DNA of 64,000 bases. It comes from Aeoliella straminimaris (lineage in GTDB: Bacteria > Planctomycetota > Planctomycetia > Pirellulales > Lacipirellulaceae). Positions 45,835 through 53,614 of the stretch are shown here, one piece after another. The stretch is taken from the NCBI RefSeq assembly GCF_024054565.1, contig NZ_JAMXLR010000003.1, positions 62,001 to 126,000 of the forward strand, in the 5' to 3' direction. The notes under the pieces were generated by a model. The model saw only the letters and a program-made list of their open reading frames with translations. It searched no databases and was not told the DNA's origin. Each line of letters opens with the position of its first letter. Position 1 is the first letter of the stretch. The position numbers and the translations under genes are program-made.

Positions 45835-47358
45835 TTAGGTGGTTGCCACTTCGTTGGCATCTTGCTCGGCTTCCTCTTCGACGGGGGCGTCGGCGGAATC
45901 CACCTCGTCGTTCAGGCTAACCACTTGCGAGATCGAGATGTTATGTGAGCGGATCTTGTTCCGCAGGCTGCCGCGGGTGATTCCCAGCAGGCGAGCCGCT
46001 TCAGATTGGTTGCCCTTAGTGTGCTGCAGCACCCTGCTAAGCAGGTTGGTTTCGAGCCAAGCCAACATGTCGCCGTACAGGTTGTCGGGATTCTTTGCCA
46101 AGTGCTGGTCGATCAAGCTAGTGATCGACCACCGCTCCGAATCGCCGGCCTTGCCATGGGCATTCGGCCCCGATGTCCGCTCCGACAGCGCTTCGGAGAT
46201 ATAGTCCGGGAGATGCACTGCCATTAGCACCGAACCGGAAGCCTGCAGCATGGCCTGCTTGAGCACGCTCTGCAGTTCGCGAACATTGCCAGGCCAATCG
46301 TACTCCATCAACAAATGCAGGGCGTCGGGCGCGATGCCTTCCACCTCGCGCGTGAGCTCGCGGTTCAACAGGGCGAGGAAGTGCTGAAACAGCATTACCC
46401 GGTCGTCGCCACGCTCATTAAGCGTGGGCAGATTAATCGTAAATCCATTGAGTCGATAGAACAGGTCGGAGCGGAACTCGCCCTCCTCGCACATCTCCTC
46501 CAGGTCGCGGTTGGTCGCCGAGATGATGCGGACGTCGGTGCTGATCGTTTCGTTGCCGCCCACCCGCTCGAACTTCTGCTCCTGCAACAAACGCAGAACC
46601 TTGCTTTGCACCAGCGGAGTCATGTCGCCCACTTCGTCCAGGAAGATGGTTCCTCCGGAGCACTGTTCGAACTTACCAATGCGGCGTTCGTGGGCTCCGG
46701 TGAACGACCCCTTTTCGTGGCCAAACAGTTCACTTTCCAGCAGGGTTTCGGACAGGGCTGCACAATTCACCGCCAGGAAAGGGCCGTCGGCACGAGCTCC
46801 GTGCTGAAACACGGCTCGGGCCACAAGTTCCTTCCCCGTACCGCTCTCTCCACGAATCAACACGGGAATGTTCTGCGGTGCCACGCGGCCAATGGCTTTG
46901 AACACTTCCTGCATCGCGGCACAACGTCCGACGAAGGCATCGCCCTTTTCTTCGGGCTCCAGGATGTCACGCATTCCGACCGGCACCGTCGCCAGCCGGC
47001 GGGAGGCCACCGCACGCTCGACGAGGGCTTCGAGTTGGTCCAGGTCGATCGGCTTATGGACGTAGTCGAAGCCACCCAGTTTCATGGCCTCGATGGCCGT
47101 GTCGCTGGTACCGCTACCCGTGATAAAGATGACCGGCAGGTGGCTGTCGCGTTGGCGAATCTGTTGAAAGGCCTCCAGCCCCGAACAATCGGGAAGGATG
47201 ATATCCAACAGCACCACATCGGGCCGAAGGGTCTCCATCGCTTCCAGTGCGGCCTGCTTGGTGGTAACCGCATGGACATCGAAGCCAGCATTTTCCAGCG
47301 CTCGGTTTACGAGTACATGAACCGCGCGATCGTCGTCTACAAGTAGGAGCTTTTTCAT
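45835..47358 (-). CDS. Sigma54-dependent response regulator (NtrC family)
   Basis: A 507-residue activator. The receiver domain (residues 1-120) carries phospho-acceptor Asp52 (VVLLDIILPD). The AAA+ domain has Walker A GESGTGKE (170-177), the sigma54-contacting loop as GSFTGA (217-222, where GAFTGA is canonical) and Walker B GGTIFLDEVGDM (235-246). A Fis-type helix-turn-helix lies near the C-terminus (QSEAARLLGITRGSLRNKIRSHNI), followed by an acidic tail. It would open promoters recognised by RNA polymerase-sigma54. Five candidate sigma54 promoters lie within about 5 kb on both sides, and it neighbours a hybrid kinase, so self-contained control of the stress genes is likely. Start at 47358 is where receiver homology begins. 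Confidence 0.95.
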   Translation of the reverse strand: MKKLLLVDDDRAVHVLVNRALENAGFDVHAVTTKQAALEAMETLRPDVVLLDIILPDCSGLEAFQQIRQRDSHLPVIFITGSGTSDTAIEAMKLGGFDYVHKPIDLDQLEALVERAVASRRLATVPVGMRDILEPEEKGDAFVGRCAAMQEVFKAIGRVAPQNIPVLIRGESGTGKELVARAVFQHGARADGPFLAVNCAALSETLLESELFGHEKGSFTGAHERRIGKFEQCSGGTIFLDEVGDMTPLVQSKVLRLLQEQKFERVGGNETISTDVRIISATNRDLEEMCEEGEFRSDLFYRLNGFTINLPTLNERGDDRVMLFQHFLALLNRELTREVEGIAPDALHLLMEYDWPGNVRELQSVLKQAMLQASGSVLMAVHLPDYISEALSERTSGPNAHGKAGDSERWSITSLIDQHLAKNPDNLYGDMLAWLETNLLSRVLQHTKGNQSEAARLLGITRGSLRNKIRSHNISISQVVSLNDEVDSADAPVEEEAEQDANEVATT

Positions 47359-47501
47359 GGCAAGCCGTAATAGCAAAACCGGGGCCAGTCGGACGCTCAA
47401 TCGTGGTCATTCGCCGACAAACCGAAGTAAATAGTCTCTTTCTTCAATCCTACGGGGCTTTGAGATTGGCTGACAGGCGGCCAGAGGTCAGAAAAATGGT
47501 T

Positions 47502-47516
47502 GCCTGGGAACCAGGC
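47502..47516. repeat. Inverted repeat GCCTGG-GAA-CCAGGC, possible activator site
   Basis: Six-base perfect arms with a 3-base centre, about 75 bases upstream of the -24 element of the lipoprotein promoter. Position fits an enhancer-binding protein site, but the same sequence is not found at the other promoters, so assignment is tentative. Confidence 0.35.
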
Positions 47517-47587
47517 TGGCAGATTCGCAGACAGCAGGCATACGTGGAAAAGCGTCAATTCTCTCGAAATAGCCCTATTTTCCCAAA

Positions 47588-47604
47588 TGGGCACGCAACG
47601 TGCG
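47588..47604 (+). promoter_or_regulatory. Sigma54-type promoter of the small lipoprotein gene
   Basis: TGGGCACGCAACGTGCG matches 10 of 13 constrained consensus positions, with GG at 47590-47591 and GC at 47602-47603. Expected start of transcription is near 47614, about 55 bases before the ATG. It is also a small palindrome (GCACG-CAA-CGTGC). Confidence 0.62.
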
Positions 47605-47669
47605 GTTACCTATCCTCACGTGCCCTTTTTGAGCACGCCCTTGCCTGACATTCCCTGGAGAACAGAACG

Positions 47670-47870
47670 ATGAAATCAGTTGTAAACGTCTTTCGCCACA
47701 CTTTTGTAGCTTGTGCTCTGGGTGGACTGACATTTGGCAGCCTGGCCATGACCGCCGGTTGCGACACTAAAGATGAAATCATCGATGTCGAAACGCCTGC
47801 CGGCGAAGTCGAGGTCAACGAGGATAAGCTGACGGATGACGTCGAGGTCGACGTTTCCGATAACGAATAG
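47670..47870 (+). CDS. Small acidic probable lipoprotein
   Basis: A 66-residue protein. A hydrophobic leader (FVACALGGLTFGSLAMTAGC) ends in a cysteine that may be lipidated, although the residue three before it is Thr rather than Leu, so the lipobox is imperfect. The mature part is strongly acidic (about 17 Asp/Glu in 36 residues), beginning DTKDEIIDVETPAGEVEV. I recognise no family. CTGGAG stands before the ATG, and a sigma54-type promoter lies 66-82 bases upstream. Likely a stress-induced envelope protein of the surrounding regulon. Confidence 0.72.
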   Translation: MKSVVNVFRHTFVACALGGLTFGSLAMTAGCDTKDEIIDVETPAGEVEVNEDKLTDDVEVDVSDNE

Positions 47871-48304
47871 TCCTGCACGTCGACTTGATGAATCCCCCCA
47901 AGGTCGGGCGTGGCGGGTCGGTACTCCGACTTGCTGCGCCCGATTCGTTTGCGCACTGCTCTTTTGCGCACTGCTACTTGTCTCTCCCCGAGCGATTCTG
48001 CTCCATGCGAGCGACGGCCGCCAGCCTGTCGCTGCTCTCCGCTCGAAGGTGAAGCTAGTGAGCATTACTTGCGAGCGTGCACCCCAACTGTTCGCCACGC
48101 ACCACGATGCGCGCGCAGGAAGTATGTTCCGTTTTTCGCGCGGAGAAGCCATGTATAAGTTCAATGGAAGCCGCGCACTCTGCCAGGTGGCTGCTTTCAT
48201 CTAGCTCGTCGACCTTGCTCTGCCGCCGCCCAGCGCGGTGCAAAGAGGACCAATTCGTCATGGTGTAGCCAGCCATTTCTAGCGGCTTATGCCCTTTTTG
48301 GACT
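47871..48304. other. Intergenic upstream of the DUF1328 gene
   Basis: No supported gene. It contains a direct repeat: TTTGCGCACTGCT occurs at 47948-47960 and again at 47963-47975, a 15-base period. It may be an activator-binding region for the promoter at 48305, but the distance (about 330 bases) is long. Confidence 0.45.
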
Positions 48305-48321
48305 TTGGCATCGCAATTGCA
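48305..48321 (+). promoter_or_regulatory. Sigma54 promoter of the DUF1328 gene
   Basis: TTGGCATCGCAATTGCA matches 11 of 13 constrained positions, including TTGGCA and the complete TTGCA. GG is at 48307-48308 and GC at 48319-48320. Transcription would start near 48332, about 74 bases before the ATG at 48406. Confidence 0.75.
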
Positions 48322-48405
48322 TTTGTTCTCCAGCATCAGCAACTTCGAGTCGTCCGCACCAACATATGTGTGGCGACACATCCCTTCGAGAAAGGAAGGC
48401 ACACT

Positions 48406-48573
48406 ATGTTAGGTTGGGCTATTACGTTTTTGGTTATCGCTTTGATTGCGGGCCTCTTTGGGTTCGGTCTTGTCGGCGGAATGGCGTATGGTGCAGCAAA
48501 GATCTGCTTCTTCGTCTTCCTCGTGTTGTTCGTTGTCAGCCTGATCTTCCCGCGACTGCGGCCATCGGCCTAG
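48406..48573 (+). CDS. DUF1328 small membrane protein (YtjA-like)
   Basis: A 55-residue protein with two hydrophobic helices: [22 protein letters not shown] and [19 protein letters not shown]. It matches the DUF1328/YtjA family, whose enterobacterial members are stress-induced. The ATG at 48406 has AAAGGAAGG upstream; a longer open frame starting at 48289 overlaps the promoter and is not supported. The gene is followed by a stem-loop and then the DUF2383 gene. Confidence 0.9.
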   Translation: MLGWAITFLVIALIAGLFGFGLVGGMAYGAAKICFFVFLVLFVVSLIFPRLRPSA

Positions 48574-48583
48574 CAACCTAAGT

Positions 48584-48602
48584 TGGTGAGCAATGCTCAC
48601 CA
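48584..48602 (+). terminator. Stem-loop after the DUF1328 gene
   Basis: TGGTGAGC and GCTCACCA form a perfect eight-base stem with a three-base loop, beginning 11 bases after the stop. Only GCTTATTC follows, so termination would be partial. Some transcripts may read on into the DUF2383 gene, which has no recognisable sigma54 site of its own. Confidence 0.5.
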
Positions 48603-48714
48603 GCTTATTCGACTCAAGCGGCGCGGGCCGGGGCCAGGTTCTTACCCCCTTTACTTGCCCCGGCCTGACTGCCGTCGTTAGCCCTTAGGCAAATTGGAAA
48701 GGAGTGCTGAGGTC

Positions 48715-49197
48715 ATGGGAATTACCACTCAGGAAACCAAGACATCATTACCAAAGGAAACAGTCAACAAGCTGTCGCAACTTGTCCAAATCAACCGCGA
48801 CAGCGCAAGCGGATTTCAGGAAGCGGCTGACGCCATTGACGACAAGGCACTGGCCTCCGACTTCCGTGTCTGGGCAGTTGATCGCACACGACAAGCAGAC
48901 GAACTTCAAGCCCTCGTTGAGTTTAATAATGGCGAAGCTCCCGAAGACCGTAGTTGGTCCGCAGCCGCACATCAGGCATGGTTGAATTTTCGCAGTGCCC
49001 TGTCCGGCGGCAACACTTACACCGTGCTGGCGGAAGCCGAGCGCGGCGAAGACGCCATCAAAGAACGGTACGAAGAGATCCTAAAGGACGTTGCCGGCAG
49101 CGCGGCGACTGACCTGCTGCAGCAGCAATATGCCAGCGTGAAAGCCGTGCACGACCGTGTGCGTGACCTTCGCGACGCGCGGAAGAGCAAGAAGTAA
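48715..49197 (+). CDS. DUF2383/PA2169 family four-helix protein
   Basis: A 160-residue soluble helical protein of the DUF2383 (ferritin-like) group. The family core is LVQINRDSASGFQEAADAIDDKALASDFRVWAVDRTRQADEL, and a second pair of helices includes LAEAERGEDAIKERYEEILKDV. Acidic/His/Glu ligands for metal are not obvious, so the role is structural or unknown. Members are stress-associated in several proteobacteria. ATG at 48715 is chosen with GCTGAGG upstream. A perfect intrinsic terminator follows the stop by 32 bases. Confidence 0.88.
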   Translation: MGITTQETKTSLPKETVNKLSQLVQINRDSASGFQEAADAIDDKALASDFRVWAVDRTRQADELQALVEFNNGEAPEDRSWSAAAHQAWLNFRSALSGGNTYTVLAEAERGEDAIKERYEEILKDVAGSAATDLLQQQYASVKAVHDRVRDLRDARKSKK

Positions 49198-49229
49198 TTC
49201 GTACGTGTCGGAACAATTGAAATATCAGT

Positions 49230-49267
49230 AAGACGCCGGGAGAGTCTACCCGGCGTCTTCTTTTTTT
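49230..49267 (+). terminator. Intrinsic terminator of the DUF2383 gene, overlapping the yihY 3' end
   Basis: AAGACGCCGGG and CCCGGCGTCTT form an 11-base perfect stem around AGAGTCTA, followed by C and seven T (49261-49267). It serves the plus-strand transcript. On the minus strand the same bases encode the last seven codons of the YihY protein, with the stop inside the loop. Confidence 0.93.
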
Positions 49268-50127
49268 GCCTTCCGGCGTTGAATCGCACGGTCTTCGATG
49301 TGGCGGGTCATCTCGGCACCCAGCAGAAAGACAATCGCACTGTAGTAGAGCCAGGAGAGCAACACTACAAGCGACCCAGCCGCCCCGTACGCCGAACCGA
49401 TACCAAGACGGGCGATCAAAGCTGCCAGTACCGACCTTCCCACCCAGAACATGCCGGCGGTCAGCAGGCCGCCCCGCCAGGCATCCTTCCAACCCACCCG
49501 CACATCTGGCAACCATTTGTAGATGGCGGTGAATACCAACCAGCTAACTAACAGGTTGGTTACCGTGCCGGTGAGCCATTGGGCACCATGAACCACCGCT
49601 GGGGGAAGCAACGGATCGATGGTTTCGCCAAACGCGGCAAACAATGTACTCATCACCAACGAGGCGACCAGCAGCAACGCCATGACCATGACCGATGCGA
49701 TCGAAAGCAATCGTTTGACCAGGAAATTGCGATTGCGTCCTCGAGGCGACTCGCTCGCTTCGCTCCAAATGGTGTTCAGTGCCACTTGAACCTGGGCCAC
49801 CACGCCCGAGGCACTGATCAAGAGCACGCCGACGCCAATCAGGAATCCCACGGTCGACGTGGGCATCTTCTTGGAGTGGTCGATGACCTCGCGAATCTGA
49901 TTGGCGTTAATCGGCCCCACGGCCGATTCAATCTCGTCCACCATCCGTTCTTCCACTTCTTCACTGCCCCCCAGCGCCCCGGTTCGGGCGACGTAGGCTA
50001 CGGTTGTGGTCGAAATAAGCAACAGCCCAGGCAGGGAGAAGATCATGCCATAGGCAATCGCGGCGGCCATTTGCATGCAGTGATGCTTGTTAAAGTCGAT
50101 AGCGGTGGAACGGATGAACGCAAACAT
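49246..50127 (-). CDS. YihY/BrkB family inner membrane protein
   Basis: A 293-residue protein with six predicted helices, of the YihY (UPF0761) family. Diagnostic segments are HHCMQMAAAIAYGMIFSLPGLLLI, LIGVGVLLISASGVVAQVQVALNTIW, TNLLVSWLVFTAIYKWLPD and VGRSVLAALIARLGIGSAYGAAGSLVVLLSWLYYSAIVFLLGAE. Function is unknown; the old RNase BN annotation of the family is wrong. It follows the AI-2E gene by 41 bases, forming a two-gene unit under the sigma54 promoter at 51446-51462. Its 3' end is shared with the opposing terminator. Confidence 0.93.
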   Translation of the reverse strand: MFAFIRSTAIDFNKHHCMQMAAAIAYGMIFSLPGLLLISTTTVAYVARTGALGGSEEVEERMVDEIESAVGPINANQIREVIDHSKKMPTSTVGFLIGVGVLLISASGVVAQVQVALNTIWSEASESPRGRNRNFLVKRLLSIASVMVMALLLVASLVMSTLFAAFGETIDPLLPPAVVHGAQWLTGTVTNLLVSWLVFTAIYKWLPDVRVGWKDAWRGGLLTAGMFWVGRSVLAALIARLGIGSAYGAAGSLVVLLSWLYYSAIVFLLGAEMTRHIEDRAIQRRKAKKEDAG

Positions 50128-50168
50128 AGGGTGCCCGGGCAATGTCAGTTGGCGGATGGCGATTCGCC

Positions 50169-51389
50169 CTATTTTGCTAGGAACACACTGATCGGTTCAA
50201 GCGACTCATTGGTATCGCAGGCAATCTTGGCCATTAAGAGCAGCGGAACCGAGAGGAAAATCCCCCCAATTCCCCACACCCAGCCCGCCAGAAACACGGC
50301 CATCAGGATGACCACTGGGTTCAGGCTGATCGATCGGCCCAGCACGGCGGGGGTAATGAAATTCGCCTCGATGCCATTGGCGCCCAAATAGATGGCCGGC
50401 GCCAGCATGGCATGGCTCATCGAATCGAACTCGCCGATGGCCACGATGGTGACCGTCAAAGATCCGATTACCAGTCCAGCGAAGGGAATGTAGTTCAGCA
50501 GTGCGGCCAGCACGGCCCACAGCAGGGGATTCGGCAGACCAATCATCCACAACCCGCCGCCAATAACGACTCCCAATCCAATATTGATGATGGTGATCGC
50601 CCCCAGGTAGGACGACATCTTCTGCTCCACCTCTTTGATCAGCATTACCAAATCCCGCTTCTCGCGCCAGGTTCGTCTGAGCTGAACCGCTTTCTCCATA
50701 AACCGATCGCCGGCCGCCAGCAGGAAGAACAATAGCGATAGCGTGATGATGCACGCCGTCGCAAAGCCGCCTGTGGTGCTGAGCATCTGATTGGTCAACT
50801 GGGGCTGTTCGACATGTACTGAGACCGGCGGCAGGTCCGGAAGGAAGTCGGAATCGGTCTCTTCGCTTTCGGGTACCGAGGTTAGTTTTTCCACCTCCGA
50901 TTTGGCCTTCATCAGGTGCGACAGCGGTCCCCCGCTGGATGCCACCTGTTGGCGAACCTTTTGCAGGCTCTCGGGCACCTGCTCGATCCAATCGTTGGCG
51001 GGTTGCCACAGTGCACGGGCCCCGGCCGCTACGACCAGCGAAAACGCTAACATCACCACGATGGTGCTGGCAATTGGCGGTATGCCCAACCGGGTGATTC
51101 TTTTGGTCAATGGTTTCAGCACCAGGGACAGCACGATGGCCATGGTCGTAGGAAGCAAGATGGCCCGCGCGAAGTACATGGTGTAGAAGATGGCCAGTGC
51201 GGTGAGGATCACCAGGCATGTCCTCTCGAGCCGTCGCCACGAGTGGGAGGTATCGTCCCTGTCGCCAGAATTCACGGTAACGACCTCCGAGCTATCGACT
51301 TCTTGCCGAGGAAGAACATCGATGCGAACATGATGCACCCCTGGTTCTTCGGACGGCTCGTCGTTCGCGGGGGTAGCAGAAAGAGACAT
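50169..51389 (-). CDS. AI-2E family (PerM-like) permease
   Basis: A 406-residue polytopic protein with about eight helices in the family arrangement. The N-terminal pair is LVILTALAIFYTMYFARAILLPTTMAIVLSLVLKPLTKRI, then a helix and an extracytoplasmic loop. The C-terminal bundle has LPNPLLWAVLAALLNYIPFAGLVIG and SLNPVVILMAVFLAGWVWGIGGIFLSVPLLLM. Family members include autoinducer-2 exporters and Na/H-type transporters, so substrate is unknown. The ATG at 51389 has AAGGTGG upstream; longer frames run across the promoter and are rejected. Confidence 0.93.
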   Translation of the reverse strand: MSLSATPANDEPSEEPGVHHVRIDVLPRQEVDSSEVVTVNSGDRDDTSHSWRRLERTCLVILTALAIFYTMYFARAILLPTTMAIVLSLVLKPLTKRITRLGIPPIASTIVVMLAFSLVVAAGARALWQPANDWIEQVPESLQKVRQQVASSGGPLSHLMKAKSEVEKLTSVPESEETDSDFLPDLPPVSVHVEQPQLTNQMLSTTGGFATACIITLSLLFFLLAAGDRFMEKAVQLRRTWREKRDLVMLIKEVEQKMSSYLGAITIINIGLGVVIGGGLWMIGLPNPLLWAVLAALLNYIPFAGLVIGSLTVTIVAIGEFDSMSHAMLAPAIYLGANGIEANFITPAVLGRSISLNPVVILMAVFLAGWVWGIGGIFLSVPLLLMAKIACDTNESLEPISVFLAK

Positions 51390-51445
51390 ATTACCACCTT
51401 GGTGGTGAGAGAAGGAATGGGAGGGCATTGTTTGGACGTCTACAG

Positions 51446-51462
51446 AGCGAATTGCGTGCCTG
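51446..51462 (-). promoter_or_regulatory. Sigma54 promoter of the AI-2E/yihY unit
   Basis: Minus-strand CAGGCACGCAATTCGCT matches 11 of 13 constrained positions, with the invariant GG and GC correctly spaced. Transcription would start near 51435, about 46 bases before the ATG. Confidence 0.75.
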
Positions 51463-51512
51463 CGGCCCACATCGGATTTTTGCGGGCCGCCTGCACCTCG
51501 GCAACACCGGCC

Positions 51513-51527
51513 CTGGTTCGCAACCAG
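51513..51527. repeat. Inverted repeat CTGGTT-CGC-AACCAG between divergent sigma54 promoters
   Basis: Perfect six-base arms, about 51 bases upstream of one promoter and about 87 bases upstream of the other. A suitable place for an activator bound to serve both directions, but not tested. Confidence 0.4.
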
Positions 51528-51613
51528 CCAGCATGGCAGACGGACCCTCACAATTTAGCCCGACGGCTGCCTGACTACTGCCAAATCTGTGGGCAATTCT
51601 TCATTCCAACGCC

Positions 51614-51630
51614 ATGGCGCGCCACTTGCA
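51614..51630 (+). promoter_or_regulatory. Sigma54 promoter of the CsbD operon
   Basis: ATGGCGCGCCACTTGCA matches 11 of 13 constrained positions, including the complete TTGCA. GG is at 51616-51617 and GC at 51628-51629. Expected start near 51641, about 67 bases before the ATG at 51708. Confidence 0.75.
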
Positions 51631-51707
51631 TCAGGTTTCCGGTGGCTGATTCCTGAAGCAGCCCCAAGCCGAATCCCCCCTCCCGAAACAAGACTGAGGA
51701 GTTGAGC

Positions 51708-52130
51708 ATGTTAACGCAATCACATATCGAAGGTGGCTGGACGGAACTCAAAGGCAAAGTGAAACAAGTGTGGGGCGAACTCAACGACGATGAACTCCGC
51801 GAGTTCGAGGGCGATCTCGAACAACTTGTGGGTTACATCCAACGTTCCACTGGCGAAGCCCAAGAGGAAATTGAACTCCGCTTGGCGGAGCTCGATGCCC
51901 GTTTCCGCCCGATGCTCGAGCAGTTCAGCCAGACTGCTCGCGACTATTACAACCAGACCATTGAATCGACGACCGAGGCGGCCGAGCGGTTTCGCCAACA
52001 GGTGGCCGAACGACAGGCACAGGCAGAAGCCGTGGTGCGCCGCCGCCCATTCGAATCGGTCGCTATTGCGCTCGGTGCGGGGCTGGTAACCGGTCTGGTG
52101 GTTGGCATTCTTAGCAGCCGCTCGCGGTAA
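51708..52130 (+). CDS. CsbD-like stress protein with ElaB/YqjD-type membrane tail
   Basis: A 140-residue protein. The N-terminal 60 residues match CsbD/YjbJ (GGWTELKGKVKQVWGELNDDELREFEGDLEQLVGYIQ). A helical amphipathic middle part leads into a C-terminal membrane anchor with a glycine zipper (RRRPFESVAIALGAGLVTGLVVGILSSR), as in ribosome-binding ElaB/YqjD. CsbD proteins are induced by general stress (SigB or RpoS) elsewhere. GAGGAG stands before the ATG. First gene of a six-gene unit. Confidence 0.88.
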   Translation: MLTQSHIEGGWTELKGKVKQVWGELNDDELREFEGDLEQLVGYIQRSTGEAQEEIELRLAELDARFRPMLEQFSQTARDYYNQTIESTTEAAERFRQQVAERQAQAEAVVRRRPFESVAIALGAGLVTGLVVGILSSRSR

Positions 52131-52179
52131 GAATCTGAGAAGTCTCAGCCTAGAACCTTCAACAAGTTAGGAACCTGTC

Positions 52180-52461
52180 ATGTCAACTGCAATGACTGAG
52201 TGCTGCTCCGACACCTCGGATCGAGCACGAGAAATAGTTCAGGAACATCCCGAAGAATCCATTATCGCCGCATTCGTGACCGGCGCCGTCGTCGGTGTCG
52301 CGGTCGGAATTGCTCTAACCGCGCGTATCGATGGAGCCTCGCGGTCGCGCCGCGGAGTGACCGATCAACTGAGTCACGAGATGTCGAGGCTCGGTGGGCA
52401 GATGTCGCATCTGGCGGAGAAACTGATTCCCGACACCGTGTCCAAGGCTTTCAGCAGGTAA
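52180..52461 (+). CDS. Small membrane protein with glycine-zipper helix
   Basis: A 93-residue protein with one predicted helix (ESIIAAFVTGAVVGVAVGIAL) preceded by the motif QEHPE, the same xxP-helix pattern as its neighbours, then a Ser/Arg-rich linker and an amphipathic C-terminal helix. I recognise no named family; the helix resembles DUF883-type anchors. AGGAAC precedes the ATG. Second gene of the CsbD operon. Confidence 0.75.
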   Translation: MSTAMTECCSDTSDRAREIVQEHPEESIIAAFVTGAVVGVAVGIALTARIDGASRSRRGVTDQLSHEMSRLGGQMSHLAEKLIPDTVSKAFSR

Positions 52462-52467
52462 TCACTC

Positions 52468-52935
52468 ATGGCGCATCGCCCCATCAATCGATTGACTCCA
52501 GCGTCTGGGCAGATGCCTCCCGTGAATGGTAAGCATCCCGAGGACATCGCGGACGCCATGCAGCGTGTGCGGAACGACCTGTCGCGAGATGTTGAAAACA
52601 TCTCGCAACAGGTGCACGACGCCACGCAATGGACCACGTACGTCAAGCGATATCCCTGGACCTGCTTGGCCGTGGCGGCGGCCGTGGGCTACAGCCTGGT
52701 GCCGCGCCGCAAGCAGGAGGAAACGGTCGCCTCGCCCGACACCGTGGAGAAGTTGGTCAAGGCCGGCAAGCTTCGCATCGAAGCCACGGAAAGTCCCTCC
52801 AATAAGCCAACGTTCGCTCAGCAAGCGATGCTTGGCCTGGGGACGGTTGCCGCCCGCGCGCTCATGGCCTACTTCGGCAAGCGGTTGGGCGACATTATTC
52901 CTACTGGCGATGGACCAACGAATCCTGCTTCGTAA
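52468..52935 (+). CDS. Hypothetical protein with a single membrane segment
   Basis: A 155-residue protein. A helical N-terminal part (EDIADAMQRVRNDLSRDVENISQQVHDATQWTTYV) precedes KRYPWTCLAVAAAVGYSLVPRRK, a membrane helix bounded by basic residues. The C-terminal half has a second weakly hydrophobic helix (AMLGLGTVAARALMAYFGKRLGDII). The YqjD-like layout (coiled helix then xxP membrane helix) suggests membrane association. It begins seven bases after the previous stop. Function unknown. Confidence 0.78.
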   Translation: MAHRPINRLTPASGQMPPVNGKHPEDIADAMQRVRNDLSRDVENISQQVHDATQWTTYVKRYPWTCLAVAAAVGYSLVPRRKQEETVASPDTVEKLVKAGKLRIEATESPSNKPTFAQQAMLGLGTVAARALMAYFGKRLGDIIPTGDGPTNPAS

Positions 52936-52954
52936 CTTCAACTGAATCGAAGCC

Positions 52955-53146
52955 ATGCAAACAACCCACCCACCGGAACAGAGAATCATTCCAGCCTCGC
53001 ACCGCAAGATGAAGGCCCAGGGCTCTTCCGACTCCTCGCTCGGCGACCGCATTGCCGAGTGGGCGGGAAATCATCCGCGGCTGATCGTGGGTACGGGACT
53101 GGTCATGGGAGGTCTACTCGGATGGTTATTGAAACGAAAGAACTGA
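52955..53146 (+). CDS. Small membrane protein, YqjD-like tail
   Basis: A 63-residue protein whose C-terminal half is the anchor HPRLIVGTGLVMGGLLGWLLKRKN. The N-terminal half is polar. Spacing to its neighbours (19 and 11 bases) supports membership of the operon. No catalytic motif. Existence as a protein is supported by its position and by the shared tail motif. Confidence 0.7.
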   Translation: MQTTHPPEQRIIPASHRKMKAQGSSDSSLGDRIAEWAGNHPRLIVGTGLVMGGLLGWLLKRKN

Positions 53147-53157
53147 AACAACCGCCC

Positions 53158-53586
53158 ATGAACCCTGACCTCAAGCCAAAATCGAGCCCCACGCGACAGT
53201 TGGTTTCCGACATTGTGGAACTCGGCGAACTGCAGCTCGAGTTGCTCAAAGCCGATGCCAGCGATGCCGCGAAGAACATGCTGGCAAGCCTGGCAATTGC
53301 GGTTTTTGCAGCGTGCCTGATACTCGCCGCGGCACCTGTGCTGCTCACGGCCGTAGCTCACTGGCTGACCCAGCAGACGGAATTGTCGATGGCTGCAAGT
53401 CTGGCCAGCGTGTCGGCGGTGACCGCTGCTATTGCTGGCGTGCTGGGTGCCTCGGCCTACCACCTGGCCAAACGCGGAGCGAAATCGCTCGAGCGTTCGC
53501 GCGGCGAGCTGCAACGCAATCTGGCGTGGCTCAAGAGTTCACTCACTTCCGACGATGCTGGCCACCCGCCACGCAGCGCCAAATAA
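53158..53586 (+). CDS. Phage-holin-like membrane protein (DUF1469/YqjE type)
   Basis: A 142-residue protein with the DUF1469 layout. An N-terminal amphipathic helix (LVSDIVELGELQLELLKADASDAAKNM) is followed by two hydrophobic helices (LASLAIAVFAACLILAAAPVLLTAVAHWL and SLASVSAVTAAIAGVLGASAYHL). A basic amphipathic tail (LERSRGELQRNLAWLKSSL) closes it. In E. coli the homologue YqjE is encoded next to YqjD, which matches the neighbours here. The ATG at 53158 is preferred; an upstream ATG at 53122 overlaps the previous gene. Confidence 0.85.
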   Translation: MNPDLKPKSSPTRQLVSDIVELGELQLELLKADASDAAKNMLASLAIAVFAACLILAAAPVLLTAVAHWLTQQTELSMAASLASVSAVTAAIAGVLGASAYHLAKRGAKSLERSRGELQRNLAWLKSSLTSDDAGHPPRSAK

Positions 53587-53614
53587 ATAATCCCTTGCAG
53601 AGAAAGGTTTCGCC

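Larger units (their letters stand above)
47359..47669. other. Divergent intergenic region, activator gene and small lipoprotein gene
   Basis: About 311 bases. It contains an inverted repeat (47502-47516) and a sigma54-type promoter (47588-47604) reading towards the lipoprotein gene. I did not find a clear promoter for the activator gene. Confidence 0.55.

Noticed and set aside
47627-47644. Second sigma54-like site (GAGCACGCCCTTGCC) before the lipoprotein gene
   Set aside because: The interval between the two elements is one base too short for a functional GG-N10-GC promoter.
47836-48204. Possible 122-residue gene after the small lipoprotein
   Set aside because: Overlaps the lipoprotein gene end, Cys/Arg/Ala-rich without family similarity, and no ribosome binding site.
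48583-48600. TTGGTGAGCAATGC as a sigma54 site for the DUF2383 gene
   Set aside because: GC falls two bases too early; the sequence is better explained as the stem-loop after DUF1328.
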